The notes: generated by a model from the letters alone, not told the origin. Numbered from the stretch's first letter, positions 40,228 to 48,884 are shown. The stretch is 64,000 bases of DNA from Streptomyces sp. CB03234 (GCF_001905885.1 NZ_LIYH01000009.1:248001-312000); one strand, 5' to 3'. Numbers and translations: made by a program.

Positions 40228-41250
40228 TCACGAGAGCCGGGCCACGGCCGTGCCGGTGTGCTTGCCCTTCAGCAGCGCGATCATCGCCTCCGGCAGCGCG
40301 GCCACCCCGCCTTCGATGACGGTGTGCGGGAAGCTCGCCTTCCCCTCGCTCAGCCAGGTGCTGAACTGCGCGTTCCAGCCCTCGATCTGGTCCGGGGTGT
40401 GCAGGGTGGCGAAGCCGCGCAGGGTCAGCTCCCGGGGGATCAGGCCCGCGAGGTCGAGGCGGGGCGAGGCGCCTTCGTGGTCGCCGTGCTGCCCGGCGAG
40501 CGAGCCGCAGAGGGCGAATCGGGCGCCGGGGGCCGCGACCCGCACGGCCGCCTCGAACTGTTCGCCGCCGACGTTGTCGAAGAAGACGTCGATGCCCTTC
40601 GGAGCCAGCTCGCGCAGCCGCTCGGCGACCGGGCCGTCGTGGTAGTCGAAGGCCGCGTCGTACCCGGCCTCCTCGGTCAGGAAGTCGATCTTCTCCTTGG
40701 AGCCGGTGCTGCCGATGACCTTCCCGGCGCCCAGGGCCTTGGCGATCTGCCCGGCCAGGCAGCCGACGCCGCTGGTCGCACCGGACACGAAGACCACATC
40801 GCCCTCCCGCACCTGGGCGATGTCGACCATGCCGCGCCATGCCGTCGGGCCATTGGACAAGAAGTACTCGGCGGACGGAAGCTGTGCCCGGTCCCGCTTG
40901 AAGAAGCCCCCGGCGTGGCCCACGGCGTACTCGCGCCAGCCGTTGAAGTGCTCCACCAGGTCGCCCACGGCCAGGTCGGGGCTGTGGGACGCGACGACCG
41001 TGCCGACGGTGCGGCCCCACATGGCCTGGCCGAGCTGGAACACCGGGATCGGGATGTCGGTGGCGGGCCGCATCTGGTCGCGGTAGACCGTGCCGAGCGA
41101 CATCCAGTCGTTGCGTACGACCACCTGTCCCTCACCGGGCTCACCGAGTTCGACCTCGGCGACCTCGAAGTTCTCCAGGGTGACCTCGTCCCCGGGATAG
41201 GAGACCAGCCGTACTTCCCGGCTCTTCGGGGGGATGACCTCGCTGGTCAT
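40228..41250 (-). CDS. NADP-dependent zinc-free MDR oxidoreductase (CurA/LTB4DH-like)
   Basis: 340 residues. Nucleotide-binding VFVSGATSGVGCLAGQIAKALGAGKVIGSTGS and family block IDVFFDNVGGEQFEAAV. The N-terminus (RNDWMSLGTVYRDQMRP) matches the prostaglandin reductase/CurA group, which reduces double bonds of alpha,beta-unsaturated carbonyls. Likely an enone or quinone reductase in tailoring. Driven by a three-heptamer SARP promoter. Confidence 0.9.
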   Translation of the reverse strand: MTSEVIPPKSREVRLVSYPGDEVTLENFEVAEVELGEPGEGQVVVRNDWMSLGTVYRDQMRPATDIPIPVFQLGQAMWGRTVGTVVASHSPDLAVGDLVEHFNGWREYAVGHAGGFFKRDRAQLPSAEYFLSNGPTAWRGMVDIAQVREGDVVFVSGATSGVGCLAGQIAKALGAGKVIGSTGSKEKIDFLTEEAGYDAAFDYHDGPVAERLRELAPKGIDVFFDNVGGEQFEAAVRVAAPGARFALCGSLAGQHGDHEGASPRLDLAGLIPRELTLRGFATLHTPDQIEGWNAQFSTWLSEGKASFPHTVIEGGVAALPEAMIALLKGKHTGTAVARLS

Positions 41251-41306
41251 GGGCTCTCCTTCGAGTTGACGTGCGCCTCGGCTGCCTGGTGCGCAGCCCG
41301 CTGACG

Positions 41307-41349
41307 ACGGTAGGAGCGGGGCCTCGAACAGGGGTCGCCCGGAACTCGA
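41307..41349 (-). promoter_or_regulatory. SARP promoter of the MDR/monooxygenase operon
   Basis: Minus strand: TCGAGTT, 4 nt, GCGACCC, 4 nt, TCGAGGC, 8 nt (CCCGCTCC), -10 TACCGT. Confidence 0.8.
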
Positions 41350-41378
41350 CCGGGTGGGAGGAGCGATGCCCGGCCCGC

Positions 41379-41421
41379 TGGAGCGCCGCTCCAGCGGCGC
41401 TGTGGGCGGCGCCCGCACGGT
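41379..41421 (+). promoter_or_regulatory. SARP promoter of the NTF2-like gene
   Basis: Plus strand: TGGAGCG, 4 nt, TCCAGCG, 4 nt, TGTGGGC, 8 nt (GGCGCCCG), -10 CACGGT. Back to back with the array at 41307-41349. Confidence 0.65.
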
Positions 41422-41479
41422 GGTCCCGTGCGGCCGCTGTCGGGATGCGGCACGCCGTCCCAGCCGAAGGAGTTGTGCC

Positions 41480-41962
41480 GTGTCGCAGACCGCGCAAGCC
41501 CCCGCCGTGGCCCCCGTCGTCAGTGCGGACCTCTACGTGGAGGTGCAGAGTTTCTACGCCCACCAGATGCCGCTGCTGGAAGGACGGGATCTGGAGTCGT
41601 TCGCCGGCACCTTCACCGACGACTGCGTCTTCGGTTACGAGGGCGCCTGGCAACTGGAGGGCCGTGAGGCCCTGATCGGCGGGATGCGGGCCGCCATCCC
41701 CCGGTACGGGACCAGCACGATCCGGCACTGGTTCGACGGCTGGCGGATCGAGCCGCTCGCCGACGGCACCGTGCGGGTCACCGCCACCGCGCTGGTCAGC
41801 GTCACCGACGAGGAGGGGGCGGTGACCTTCGAACCGAGCTGTACGGTCACGGACGTGCTGGTGCGCACCGAGGACGGGCTGCGCACCCGGTCCCGCCTCA
41901 TCCGCCACGACCTGGACGACCCGGGCCGCTACTTCGCCCGGCTGGCCGCGAGCCAGGCGTAA
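41480..41962 (+). CDS. NTF2/SnoaL-like fold protein
   Basis: 160 residues from the GTG at 41480 after GAAGGAG. Pattern VEVQSFYAHQMPLLEGRDLESFAGTFTDD, then EGREALIGGMRA, RHWFDGWRIEPL and TVTDVLVRTEDG fits the cone-shaped NTF2-like barrel. It has the helix-strand order of SnoaL cyclases and ring-hydroxylating dioxygenase beta subunits. In aromatic polyketide clusters such proteins act as cyclases or hydroxylases. No Rieske alpha subunit is present, so a cyclase-like role is preferred. Confidence 0.75.
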   Translation: MSQTAQAPAVAPVVSADLYVEVQSFYAHQMPLLEGRDLESFAGTFTDDCVFGYEGAWQLEGREALIGGMRAAIPRYGTSTIRHWFDGWRIEPLADGTVRVTATALVSVTDEEGAVTFEPSCTVTDVLVRTEDGLRTRSRLIRHDLDDPGRYFARLAASQA

Positions 41963-41978
41963 GCCGAGCCCGGGAAGC

Positions 41979-42009
41979 CCCGGGGCGGGGACGCGCTCCC
42001 CGCCCCGGG
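41979..42009. terminator. Bidirectional terminator
   Basis: 13-bp GC stem (41979-41991 with 41997-42009), 5-nt loop, between convergent NTF2-like and pobA genes. Confidence 0.8.
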
Positions 42010-42020
42010 AGACCGGCGGA

Positions 42021-43208
42021 TCACGCCGGGCTCAGCAGGCCCGTGCCGACGTAGTTCTCCGCCAGTGCGGTCGCCGCGGCCCTGGACCGGCACACATACT
42101 CCAGCCGGGAGAGCTGCGCGCGGTCGTCGAACTCCCCGGCCGGGCCCTCCTGCCGGTGCAGCAGGGTGGTCATCCAGGCGGAGAAGTCCTGGGCCCGCCA
42201 GATGTGCCGGAGGCAGGTGGCGGTGTACGAGTCGAGCAGGGCCGGGTCGCCCGAGCGGTAGTGGGCGGTCAGCGCGCGGGCGAGCACCCGGGCGTCGGCG
42301 ACGGCCAGGTTGAGTCCCTTGGCGCCGGTGGGCGGGACGATGTGCGCCGCGTCCCCGGCCAGCAGCAGCCGGCCGTGGCGCATCTCGCCGGAGACGAAGC
42401 TGCGCATGCCCGTGACGCTCCGGTCGACGATCTCGCCCTCGTCGAGCGGCGGGCCGTCGTCGGTGGAGAGCCGGATCCGCAGTTCCTTCCAGATCCGCTC
42501 GTCGGGCCAGTCGGTGGTCTCGGTGCCGGGCTCCACCTGGAGGTAGAAGCGGCTCAGCTGCGGGGAGCGCATGCTGTGCAGGGCGAACCCGCGCTCGTGC
42601 CGGGCGTAGACGAGCTCCTCGGCGGACGGCGGCACGGCCGCCAGGACGCCCAGCCAGGCGTACGGGTAGTCGCGCTGGTACGTCGGCAGACAGCCGGGCC
42701 GTACCGCGGCCCGGCTCACTCCGTGGAAGCCGTCGCAGCCGGCGATGAAGTCGCAGCGCAGCTCGTGCTCGCCCGCCGCCGTACGGTAGGTGATCACCGG
42801 CGAGGCGGAGTCGGTGCCCGCGACGGCGGTGACCTCGGCGCCGAACTCCAGGGGGGCGCCGAGGGACCGGCGCAGATCGATGAGGTCGGCGACGACCTCC
42901 TGCTGCCCGTACACCGTGATGGCCCGGCCGCCCGCCAGCCGGCTCACCGGGATGCGGTGGCTGCGGCCGCCGAAGCGGAGTTCGATGCCGTGGTGGACCA
43001 GGCCCTCGCGCAGCAGGCGCTCTCCGGCGCCCGCCTCGCACAGGGCCTCCACGGTGGCCGGTTCCAGCACGCCTGCGCGTATCCGGCTCCGTACGTATGC
43101 CTCGTCCTGGCGTTCCAGCACGACGGTGTCGACGCCCTGGCGGTGGAGCAGCTGCGCCAGCAGCAGTCCGGCCGGGCCCGCGCCGATGATTCCCACCTGG
43201 GTACGCAT
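42021..43208 (-). CDS. pobA: 4-hydroxybenzoate 3-monooxygenase
   Basis: 395 residues, the standard PobA length, from the ATG at 43208 after GAAGGAGAGG. FAD motifs GIIGAGPAGLLLAQLLHRQG, then RIRAGVLEPATVEAL (pHBH-specific), CDGFHGVSRAAVRPG and LAGDAAHIVPPTGAKGLNLAVADA. Converts 4-hydroxybenzoate to protocatechuate. The presumed substrate source, chorismate lyase, is encoded 2.2 kb away, and protocatechuate-cleaving enzymes follow. Together this is a de novo pathway, not only catabolism. Operon with the IclR regulator (17-bp gap). Confidence 0.95.
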   Translation of the reverse strand: MRTQVGIIGAGPAGLLLAQLLHRQGVDTVVLERQDEAYVRSRIRAGVLEPATVEALCEAGAGERLLREGLVHHGIELRFGGRSHRIPVSRLAGGRAITVYGQQEVVADLIDLRRSLGAPLEFGAEVTAVAGTDSASPVITYRTAAGEHELRCDFIAGCDGFHGVSRAAVRPGCLPTYQRDYPYAWLGVLAAVPPSAEELVYARHERGFALHSMRSPQLSRFYLQVEPGTETTDWPDERIWKELRIRLSTDDGPPLDEGEIVDRSVTGMRSFVSGEMRHGRLLLAGDAAHIVPPTGAKGLNLAVADARVLARALTAHYRSGDPALLDSYTATCLRHIWRAQDFSAWMTTLLHRQEGPAGEFDDRAQLSRLEYVCRSRAAATALAENYVGTGLLSPA

Positions 43209-43225
43209 ACGTCCTCTCCTTCGGT

Positions 43226-43972
43226 TCATGCGCCGGCCACCGCGAACACGGCACGGCCGGTGGACTCCTCGGCGGGGGTTCGGGCGAAGCTCTGCCGGAT
43301 CCGGCCGGCCGCGGCGAGCAGCACCGGCAGACAGCCCTTGGCGTCCGGGAACGCGGCGACGCTCAGGCCAACGGCGGCGACGGCGGTACCGTCACCGCGC
43401 GTCACCGGCACGGCCACCGAGCACATGCCGGGCCGCACCGCATCGGCGAGGACCGCGCAGCGGCGCCGCCGGATCTCGGCGAGCCGCGGGCGCGGTCCCG
43501 GCGCGTCGGGGCCGCCGCCGTGCGCGAGCAGCACCAGGCCCGCGGCGGAGCGCTCCAGCGGGACCCGCATGCCCACCACGCCGGGCGGGCCGCCCGTGCG
43601 GCGGCTGCCCAGGTGCTCGATGTAGACCACGTCGGAGCCGTCCGGCACGGCGAGGTGCACATCGGTGCGGGTGACCTCGTACAGCATCTGCAGGTACGGC
43701 AGCGCGCTCTCGCGCAGCCGGGTGCGGGTCACCGAGAGGGTGCCCAGTTCCCACAGCCGCAGCCCGACCCGGTACCGGCCGTCCGGGCCGCGTTCGAGCG
43801 CGCGCCACGCCACGAGCTCGGCGAGGATGCGGTGGGCGGTGGCCAGCGGCAGCCCGGTGCGCCGGGCGATGTCCGACAGCGACAGATGCTGGTGGGCCAT
43901 GTCGAAGGCCCCGAGTATGGCCAGTGCGCGACTGGTGACCGAGGCGCCCGCCTCCCGTGTGTTTCCCGCCAT
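43226..43972 (-). CDS. IclR-family transcriptional regulator
   Basis: 248 residues. N-terminal HTH: ALAILGAFDMAHQHLSLSDIARRTGLPLATAHRILAEL. C-terminal effector domain: VPDGSDVVYIEHLGSR, MCSVAVPVTRGDGTAVAAVGLSV. IclR proteins beside pobA commonly respond to 4-hydroxybenzoate or protocatechuate. Divergent from the DAHP synthase gene. Likely operators: the near-perfect inverted repeat at 48511-48566 between the two ring-cleavage operons. Confidence 0.92.
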   Translation of the reverse strand: MAGNTREAGASVTSRALAILGAFDMAHQHLSLSDIARRTGLPLATAHRILAELVAWRALERGPDGRYRVGLRLWELGTLSVTRTRLRESALPYLQMLYEVTRTDVHLAVPDGSDVVYIEHLGSRRTGGPPGVVGMRVPLERSAAGLVLLAHGGGPDAPGPRPRLAEIRRRRCAVLADAVRPGMCSVAVPVTRGDGTAVAAVGLSVAAFPDAKGCLPVLLAAAGRIRQSFARTPAEESTGRAVFAVAGA

Positions 43973-44087
43973 CCTGGCCCCATTTCCGCAGCACACCCCG
44001 ACGATTTGGCGGCACTCATCGTGGGGCGCGGTCCTCAAGACCCGCTGGGGCAGTGGTCAACGCGCCCCGTGCACTCGTCATGGGGCC

Positions 44088-44119
44088 TCAAGCCGCGCTC
44101 CAGGAACGGCTGTTGTTCT
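44088..44119 (+). promoter_or_regulatory. SARP promoter of the DAHP synthase/chorismate lyase operon
   Basis: Plus strand: TCAAGCC, 4 nt, TCCAGGA, 8 nt (ACGGCTGT), -10 TGTTCT, about 38 bp before the ATG at 44158. Confidence 0.68.
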
Positions 44120-44157
44120 GCCCTGCGAATCGACCCAGAACGCTACGGAGGGCTGGC

Positions 44158-45378
44158 ATGACCGTTGACACAGGCTTTCTTCGTGAACATGCGCCACAGG
44201 GTTCGCCGGTTCCCGACGAACTGGCGTACCGGTGTCGCGCACTCACCGCCGGTCAGCAGCCCGAGTGGCCCGACCGGCAGGCCCTGGACACCGCCGTGGG
44301 CCAACTCTCGCAGGCGCCCGGTCTGGTCACCGCGGAGGAGGTGCGGCAACTGCGCCTCGTCCTGGCCGAGGTGGCGGGCGGCGCCTACCACGTCATTCAG
44401 TCCGGGGACTGCGCCGAGGACCCGGCCGAATGCACCCCCGCCCACCTGTCCAGAAAGGCCGCGCTGCTGGACGCGCTGGCGGGCGTGATGAAGCTCGGCA
44501 CCGGCAAGCCGGTGGTGCGGGTGGGCCGGGTGGCGGGTCAGTTCGCCAAACCACGGTCCAGTCCGGTGGAACAGGTCGACGGTCAGGAACTGCAGGTCTT
44601 CCGCGGGCACCTGGTCAACAGTCCGAGGCCGGCGCCCGACCTGCGCGTCCCGGATCCGGCCCGGCTGCTGACCGGTTACCACGCCGCCAAGGACGCCACC
44701 GCGTATCTGCGTGGTGGCGGCGGACGGCAGCCTCGGGTGGACGCGCCCCTGTGGACCAGCCACGAGGCGCTGCTGCTGGACTACGAACTGCCGCTGGTAC
44801 GCCGTGAGTCGAGCGGCCGCCTGCTGCTGACCTCCACCCACTGGCCGTGGATCGGTGAGCGCACCCGGCAGCTGGACGGCGCCCATGTGGAGCTGCTGGC
44901 CTCGGTGGTCAACCCGGTGGCCTGCAAGGTCGGTCCGTCGATGACGCCGGAGGAGTTGCTGCGGCTGTGCGAGCGGCTCGATCCCGACCGTACCCCGGGG
45001 CGGCTGACGCTGATCTCCCGCATGGGCCACCGGGTGCTGCCGCAGAAGCTGCCCGGGCTGGTCGACGCGGTGCGCTCGGCGGGGCATCCGGTGATCTGGC
45101 TGTGCGACCCGATGCACGGCAACACCGTGAAGGCCCCGGGCGGGCTCAAGACCCGGTTCGTGGACAGCGTGGTCCGCGAGGTCCGGGAGTTCCGGGCCGC
45201 CGTGTCGTCGATGGGCGGGGTGGCCGCCGGGCTCCACCTGGAGACCACGCCGGACGCGGTGCACGAGTGCGTCCGTGGTGAGGCGGAGCTCGACGAGCTC
45301 GGGTCCGCGTACACGAGCCTGTGCGACCCCAGGCTCAACCCGCAGCAGGCGCTCGACGTCGTCGCGGCCTGGCGCTGA
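44158..45378 (+). CDS. Class II (plant-type) DAHP synthase
   Basis: 406 residues. Signature YHVIQSGDCAEDPAE, VVRVGRVAGQFAKPRSSPVE, LWTSHEALLLDYE, HWPWIGERTRQLDGAHVELLASVVNPVACKVGPSM and LCDPMHGNT. First committed enzyme of the shikimate pathway. A cluster copy usually raises chorismate for a specialised aromatic unit. Co-transcribed with the chorismate lyase-like gene 30 bp downstream, under a SARP promoter. Confidence 0.95.
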   Translation: MTVDTGFLREHAPQGSPVPDELAYRCRALTAGQQPEWPDRQALDTAVGQLSQAPGLVTAEEVRQLRLVLAEVAGGAYHVIQSGDCAEDPAECTPAHLSRKAALLDALAGVMKLGTGKPVVRVGRVAGQFAKPRSSPVEQVDGQELQVFRGHLVNSPRPAPDLRVPDPARLLTGYHAAKDATAYLRGGGGRQPRVDAPLWTSHEALLLDYELPLVRRESSGRLLLTSTHWPWIGERTRQLDGAHVELLASVVNPVACKVGPSMTPEELLRLCERLDPDRTPGRLTLISRMGHRVLPQKLPGLVDAVRSAGHPVIWLCDPMHGNTVKAPGGLKTRFVDSVVREVREFRAAVSSMGGVAAGLHLETTPDAVHECVRGEAELDELGSAYTSLCDPRLNPQQALDVVAAWR

Positions 45379-45408
45379 ATTGCCCGCCGCAGGTGAGGAG
45401 AGGGAGTC

Positions 45409-45936
45409 ATGACCATGGAGCAGGTGGGCTTGGAGTCGGGTACGCCGGCGGCGGGGTCCGCGGCGACGAAGATGCTGCTGGCCGCGGACGGTTCCACCAC
45501 CGTCCTCCTGGAGGCGTGGTTCTCCACGGACCTCAGCACCGTCATCGACTTCCAGGGGCCGCGCGGAGCGATCGGTCTGGCCGAGGAGATCCGTGACGCC
45601 CTGGGGCTGGTGGCGGACGAACCCGTGATCGAGCGGTTCTCGCGGCTCATCACCCCGGAAGGGGAGGTGATGAGCGTGAACCGCGTCATCCTGAGCGAGG
45701 AGAACGCCGGCCTGCTGCTGCCACCGCCCGGTGTGCCGATCGGGCACCACCTGGCCCGCAACGGGCTGTCGGGCACCCGTCGCATGATCGACGCGGGGGA
45801 CGGACGGTGGAACCCCGGCAACATCCCGTGCTCCCGCAAGGAGTACGTGATCAGCTGCAATCCGCGGATGCGCATCTATGTGCACGAGCGGTTCAACCCG
45901 CTGTGGGTCCCCGCCCCGGAACCGGCCCGCGTCTGA
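45409..45936 (+). CDS. Chorismate lyase-like (DUF98) protein
   Basis: 175 residues. Pattern PVIERFSRLITPEGEVMSVNRVIL, then PIGHHLARNGLSGTRRMIDAG and CSRKEYVISCNPRMRIYVHERFNP resembles the Rv2949c/DUF98 chorismate pyruvate-lyases, which give 4-hydroxybenzoate. Coupled to DAHP synthase and opposite pobA, it supplies pobA's substrate. A related activity (3-hydroxybenzoate formation) is possible, but 4-hydroxybenzoate fits pobA. Confidence 0.72.
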   Translation: MTMEQVGLESGTPAAGSAATKMLLAADGSTTVLLEAWFSTDLSTVIDFQGPRGAIGLAEEIRDALGLVADEPVIERFSRLITPEGEVMSVNRVILSEENAGLLLPPPGVPIGHHLARNGLSGTRRMIDAGDGRWNPGNIPCSRKEYVISCNPRMRIYVHERFNPLWVPAPEPARV

Positions 45937-45954
45937 GCCGCTTCTCCTGCGGCG

Positions 45955-46007
45955 CCGCACCGGCGCCCCGGTCCTTCCCTCCGCGGAAGACCGGGGCGCC
46001 GGTGCGG
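45955..46007. terminator. Strong bidirectional terminator
   Basis: Perfect 19-bp stem (45955-45973 with 45989-46007), 15-nt loop, between convergent genes. Confidence 0.85.
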
Positions 46008-46013
46008 CTCCTG

Positions 46014-47465
46014 TCAGCGCGCGCCGTCGATCTCCATGACCACGGCTTTGGGCTCGGTGAAGAACTCCCGGCTGAAGGTGCCGCCTTCACGGCCCACACC
46101 CGAGTCGCCGGCCCCGCCGAAGGGTGCGCGCAGATCGCGGACGAAGAAGCAGTTCGTCCAGACCGTCCCCGCCCTCAGGGCGCCCGCGACCCGGTGGGCG
46201 CGGTGCAGATCGTCGGTGAACACCATGGCGTTCAGGCCGAACCGGGTGGCGTTGGCCTCCCGTACCGCCTCCGCCTCGTCCGTGAAGGGGGCGACGGTGA
46301 CGACCGGTCCGAAGACCTCCTCGTGCCAGATCGCCGCCGACCGGGGAAGTCCGGTGACGGTGGTCGGCAGGACCGTCCAGCCCTCACCGCCGCCCGCCGA
46401 CAGCAGCTTTCCGCCGGCCCGCTCGGCGCCCTCCAGGTACGAGCTGACCTTCGCGTGGTGCTCGGCGGAGGACAGCGGGCCGATCCGGGTCGCCGGGTCC
46501 CGCGGATCTCCCGGGAGGAGCCGCGCGGCCGCGCCGGTGAACCGGTCCAGGAACTCCTCGTACACCTCCCGCTGTACGTACAGCCGGCTGCCGGCCAGGC
46601 ACACCTGGCCCGCGTTGGCGAAGGCCGCCTGGACCGACCAGTGCACGGCCCGTTCCAGGTCCGCGTCGGCGAAGACGAGGTTGGCGCCCTTGCCGCCGAG
46701 TTCCAGGCTCACCGGGATGAGGTTGCGGGCCGCGTTCGCGGCGATGGCCCGGCCGGTGCCGGACTCGCCCGTGAAGGTGATCCGGTCCACGCCCGGATGG
46801 GAGACGAGCCGCTCCCCCACCGAGCCCGGGCCGAAGCCGTGCACGACGTTGAGCACACCCGGCGGGATGCCGGCCTCCAGGGCCAGCCCGGCGAGCAGGG
46901 TCGCCGAGGCCGGGGACTGCTCGGCGGGCTTCAGGATCACCGTGTTGCCCCACGCCAGCGCCGGGGCGACCTTCCAGGAGGCCAGCATCAATGGGAAGTT
47001 CCACGGGGAGATGGCCACGACCACGCCCGCGGACTCGTACCGGGTGTAGATGTGGTGGCCGCCCTCGGCGGGATAGGTCTCGGCGGGGGTGAGCCGGGCG
47101 TGGTCGGCGAAGAAGCGGAAGTTGGCGGCGGTGCGCGGGACGTCCTTGGCCCGGGCGTCGGCCACCGGCTTGCCCATGTCGCGGGAGTCGGCGAGGGCCA
47201 GCTCCCCGGCGTGCTCCTCGATCAGGTCCGCGAGCCGGTTCAGCAGCCGGCCGCGCTCCCCGGCGGACATCCGGGGCCAGGGACCTTCGTCGTACGCCGC
47301 GCGGGCGGCGGCCACGGCCCGTTCGACGTCCTCGGCGCCTCCCGAGGCGGCCTCGGCCCACGGCCGGCGGGTCCAGGGGTCGACGGAGGCGAACCGGGCG
47401 CCGTCCGCCGACTCCGTCCGCTCCCCGCCGATGACATGGGGGAACCACTCCACAGCGGCGCTCAT
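46014..47465 (-). CDS. 2-Hydroxymuconate-semialdehyde dehydrogenase-like ALDH
   Basis: 483 residues of the aldehyde dehydrogenase superfamily. General base Glu in SLELGGKGANLVF, nucleophile Cys in NAGQVCLAGSRLYV, NAD site FTGESGTGR, PWNFPLML. Close in form to DmpC/XylG/PraB enzymes. Predicted reaction: 2-hydroxymuconate-6-semialdehyde to 2-hydroxymuconate. Its start overlaps the tautomerase stop (ATGA); operon order decarboxylase, tautomerase, dehydrogenase. Confidence 0.88.
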   Translation of the reverse strand: MSAAVEWFPHVIGGERTESADGARFASVDPWTRRPWAEAASGGAEDVERAVAAARAAYDEGPWPRMSAGERGRLLNRLADLIEEHAGELALADSRDMGKPVADARAKDVPRTAANFRFFADHARLTPAETYPAEGGHHIYTRYESAGVVVAISPWNFPLMLASWKVAPALAWGNTVILKPAEQSPASATLLAGLALEAGIPPGVLNVVHGFGPGSVGERLVSHPGVDRITFTGESGTGRAIAANAARNLIPVSLELGGKGANLVFADADLERAVHWSVQAAFANAGQVCLAGSRLYVQREVYEEFLDRFTGAAARLLPGDPRDPATRIGPLSSAEHHAKVSSYLEGAERAGGKLLSAGGGEGWTVLPTTVTGLPRSAAIWHEEVFGPVVTVAPFTDEAEAVREANATRFGLNAMVFTDDLHRAHRVAGALRAGTVWTNCFFVRDLRAPFGGAGDSGVGREGGTFSREFFTEPKAVVMEIDGAR

Positions 47466-47659
47466 GCGCTCGCCCTCCGCTCCTCTATCGTCATGTCGCC
47501 CGCGGACCAGTGCGCGGCGGGCACTTCCCTGATGACCACGCGGATGGCGTCGTCGGGCGCGCCGACCGAGTCCCGTACGGCCGCGTGGAGCCGGTGCAGC
47601 AGTTCCCTCAGCTGCTTTCCGTCGCGTCCCCGCACCAGCGTGACCTCCACCAGCGGCAT
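47462..47659 (-). CDS. 4-Oxalocrotonate tautomerase
   Basis: 65 residues, MPLVEVTLVRGRDGKQLREL; after Met removal Pro1 is the catalytic base, with downstream Arg in the GRD region. Converts 2-hydroxymuconate to 4-oxalocrotonate. Sits between and overlaps or abuts both neighbours of the meta-cleavage operon. Confidence 0.9.
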   Translation of the reverse strand: MPLVEVTLVRGRDGKQLRELLHRLHAAVRDSVGAPDDAIRVVIREVPAAHWSAGDMTIEERRASA

Positions 47660-47660
47660 C

Positions 47661-48434
47661 TCACGCCTCCAGGGTCACGGCGCCGAGGGAGGTGTAACGG
47701 GCGGTCACCCGGCTGCCCGGCCCGACCGGGACGGCGTCGGTCAGCGCGCCGGAGAGCACGATCCAGCCGGGCTCCAGGGCCAGCCCGCGGGCGCCGAGGG
47801 AGTTCGCGGCCAGCGCGAGGGCGGCCGCGGGGTCGCCCTGTACGGCGGCTCCGGTGGCCCGGTCGACGACCCGGCCGTCCACCTCCAGCTCGCAGGCCTC
47901 GCGGACCAGGTCCGTGTCGCCCGGGGCGCGTACCAGGGAGCCCACGACGAAGGCGGCCGACGAGGCGTTGTCGGCGACCACGTCGGGCAGCGTGAAGCGG
48001 AAGTCCCGGTAGCGGCTGTCGATCACGTCGAGCCCGGCGCGGACCTCGCCGACCGCGCGCAGCGCGGTCTCGGGGGTCACCCCGGGCCCCGACAGCCGCT
48101 CCCGCATCACGAACACGATCTCCGGTTCGACCCGGGGGTGGATCAGCCTCTTCAGCGGTACGGGGTCGCCCTCGGCCAGCATCATGCTCTCGGTCAGCCA
48201 GGCGGTCAGCGGGGCGTCCACGCCCATCCGGCGCTGTTTGGCGGCGGAGGTCAGGCCGAGCTTCACCCCGACCAGCCGGTCTCCGCCGGCCGTTCTGCGG
48301 CGCAGGGTCTCGTCCTGCACGGCGTAGGCCGTAGCCAGGTCGAGCCGCGGCCACTGGTCGGTCAGCGGCGGTCGGTCGGTCGCCGACCGCTCGGCGTCAA
48401 GCAGCAGGCCGGCGGCCTGCTCGACAGTCAACAT
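47661..48434 (-). CDS. 4-Oxalocrotonate decarboxylase (DmpH/PraD-like)
   Basis: 257 residues of the hydratase/decarboxylase family: VGVKLGLTSAAKQRRMGVDAPLTAWLTESM and RLIHPRVEPEIVFVM, features closer to DmpH decarboxylase than to DmpE hydratase. Product: 2-hydroxypenta-2,4-dienoate (2-oxopent-4-enoate). No following hydratase, aldolase or acetaldehyde dehydrogenase is present in the window, so the route seems to stop at this C5 acid or earlier. Confidence 0.85.
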   Translation of the reverse strand: MLTVEQAAGLLLDAERSATDRPPLTDQWPRLDLATAYAVQDETLRRRTAGGDRLVGVKLGLTSAAKQRRMGVDAPLTAWLTESMMLAEGDPVPLKRLIHPRVEPEIVFVMRERLSGPGVTPETALRAVGEVRAGLDVIDSRYRDFRFTLPDVVADNASSAAFVVGSLVRAPGDTDLVREACELEVDGRVVDRATGAAVQGDPAAALALAANSLGARGLALEPGWIVLSGALTDAVPVGPGSRVTARYTSLGAVTLEA

Positions 48435-48510
48435 GGTCGGTCCCCTCCGGGGTTCGGCGCACAGGTCCGCCCCGATCCCAGCACGCGCGAGTCGACCGGC
48501 GGTGGAGCTC

Positions 48511-48566
48511 TTCCACTGGGTGCAAGTCCCGGCCGCGCGCGCCCGGTGGGCTTCGACTCAGTGGAA
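48511..48566. promoter_or_regulatory. Long inverted repeat between the divergent ring-cleavage operons
   Basis: Half-site TTCCACTGGGTGCAAGTCCC (48511-48530) recurs in reverse complement as GGGCTTCGACTCAGTGGAA (48548-48566) with one gap and few mismatches. It lies in the 174-bp region between the decarboxylase start (48434) and ligA-like start (48609). Candidate operator for the IclR regulator at 43226. Confidence 0.6.
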
Positions 48567-48596
48567 CCGTCGTGGCCCCGGGCCGTGCCGGCTGCC

Positions 48597-48602
48597 TAAC
48601 GT
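48597..48602 (+). promoter_or_regulatory. -10-like TAACGT, leaderless start of the dioxygenase operon
   Basis: TAACGT ends six bases before the ATG at 48609 and no ribosome-binding site precedes that ATG. No SARP heptamers are correctly spaced upstream, so control may be by the IclR protein instead. Confidence 0.5.
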
Positions 48603-48608
48603 CGGCGT

Positions 48609-48884
48609 ATGAGCGCCTACGCCTTGCAAAGAGCAGTCTTCGACCGGCTGAGGGCCGGTGAACGCGGGCGGCCGGAGCCGTCCGACGACGGGTACGAACT
48701 GTCCGGCGCCGAGCGGGCGGCCCTCCGGGGCCGGGACCTCCGCGCGCTCACCCTGCTGGGTGTGCACCCGGTGCTGCTGAACGCCTTCGCCCGGTCCTGC
48801 GGCATCACCCGCGACGGCTACCGGGCGATGCTGACCGGTACCGCCGCGGCGGTGGAGGGGAGCCCTCGATGGCGCGCGTCGTAG
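48609..48884 (+). CDS. LigA-like small subunit of extradiol dioxygenase
   Basis: 91 residues, all-helical look, LSGAERAALRGRDLRALTLLGVHPVLLNAFARSCG matching the LigA domain of protocatechuate 4,5-dioxygenase alpha chains. Overlaps the LigB-like gene by 16 bp. The small subunit caps the active site of the LigB partner. Confidence 0.82.
   Translation: MSAYALQRAVFDRLRAGERGRPEPSDDGYELSGAERAALRGRDLRALTLLGVHPVLLNAFARSCGITRDGYRAMLTGTAAAVEGSPRWRAS

Noticed and set aside
41480..41962. NTF2-like protein as beta subunit of a Rieske dioxygenase
   Set aside because: No Rieske alpha subunit occurs anywhere in the window.
42021..48434. Plain catabolic 4-hydroxybenzoate operon
   Set aside because: Presence of DAHP synthase and a chorismate lyase under a SARP promoter, and absence of the terminal hydratase and aldolase, argue against simple catabolism, though the left side outside the window is unseen.
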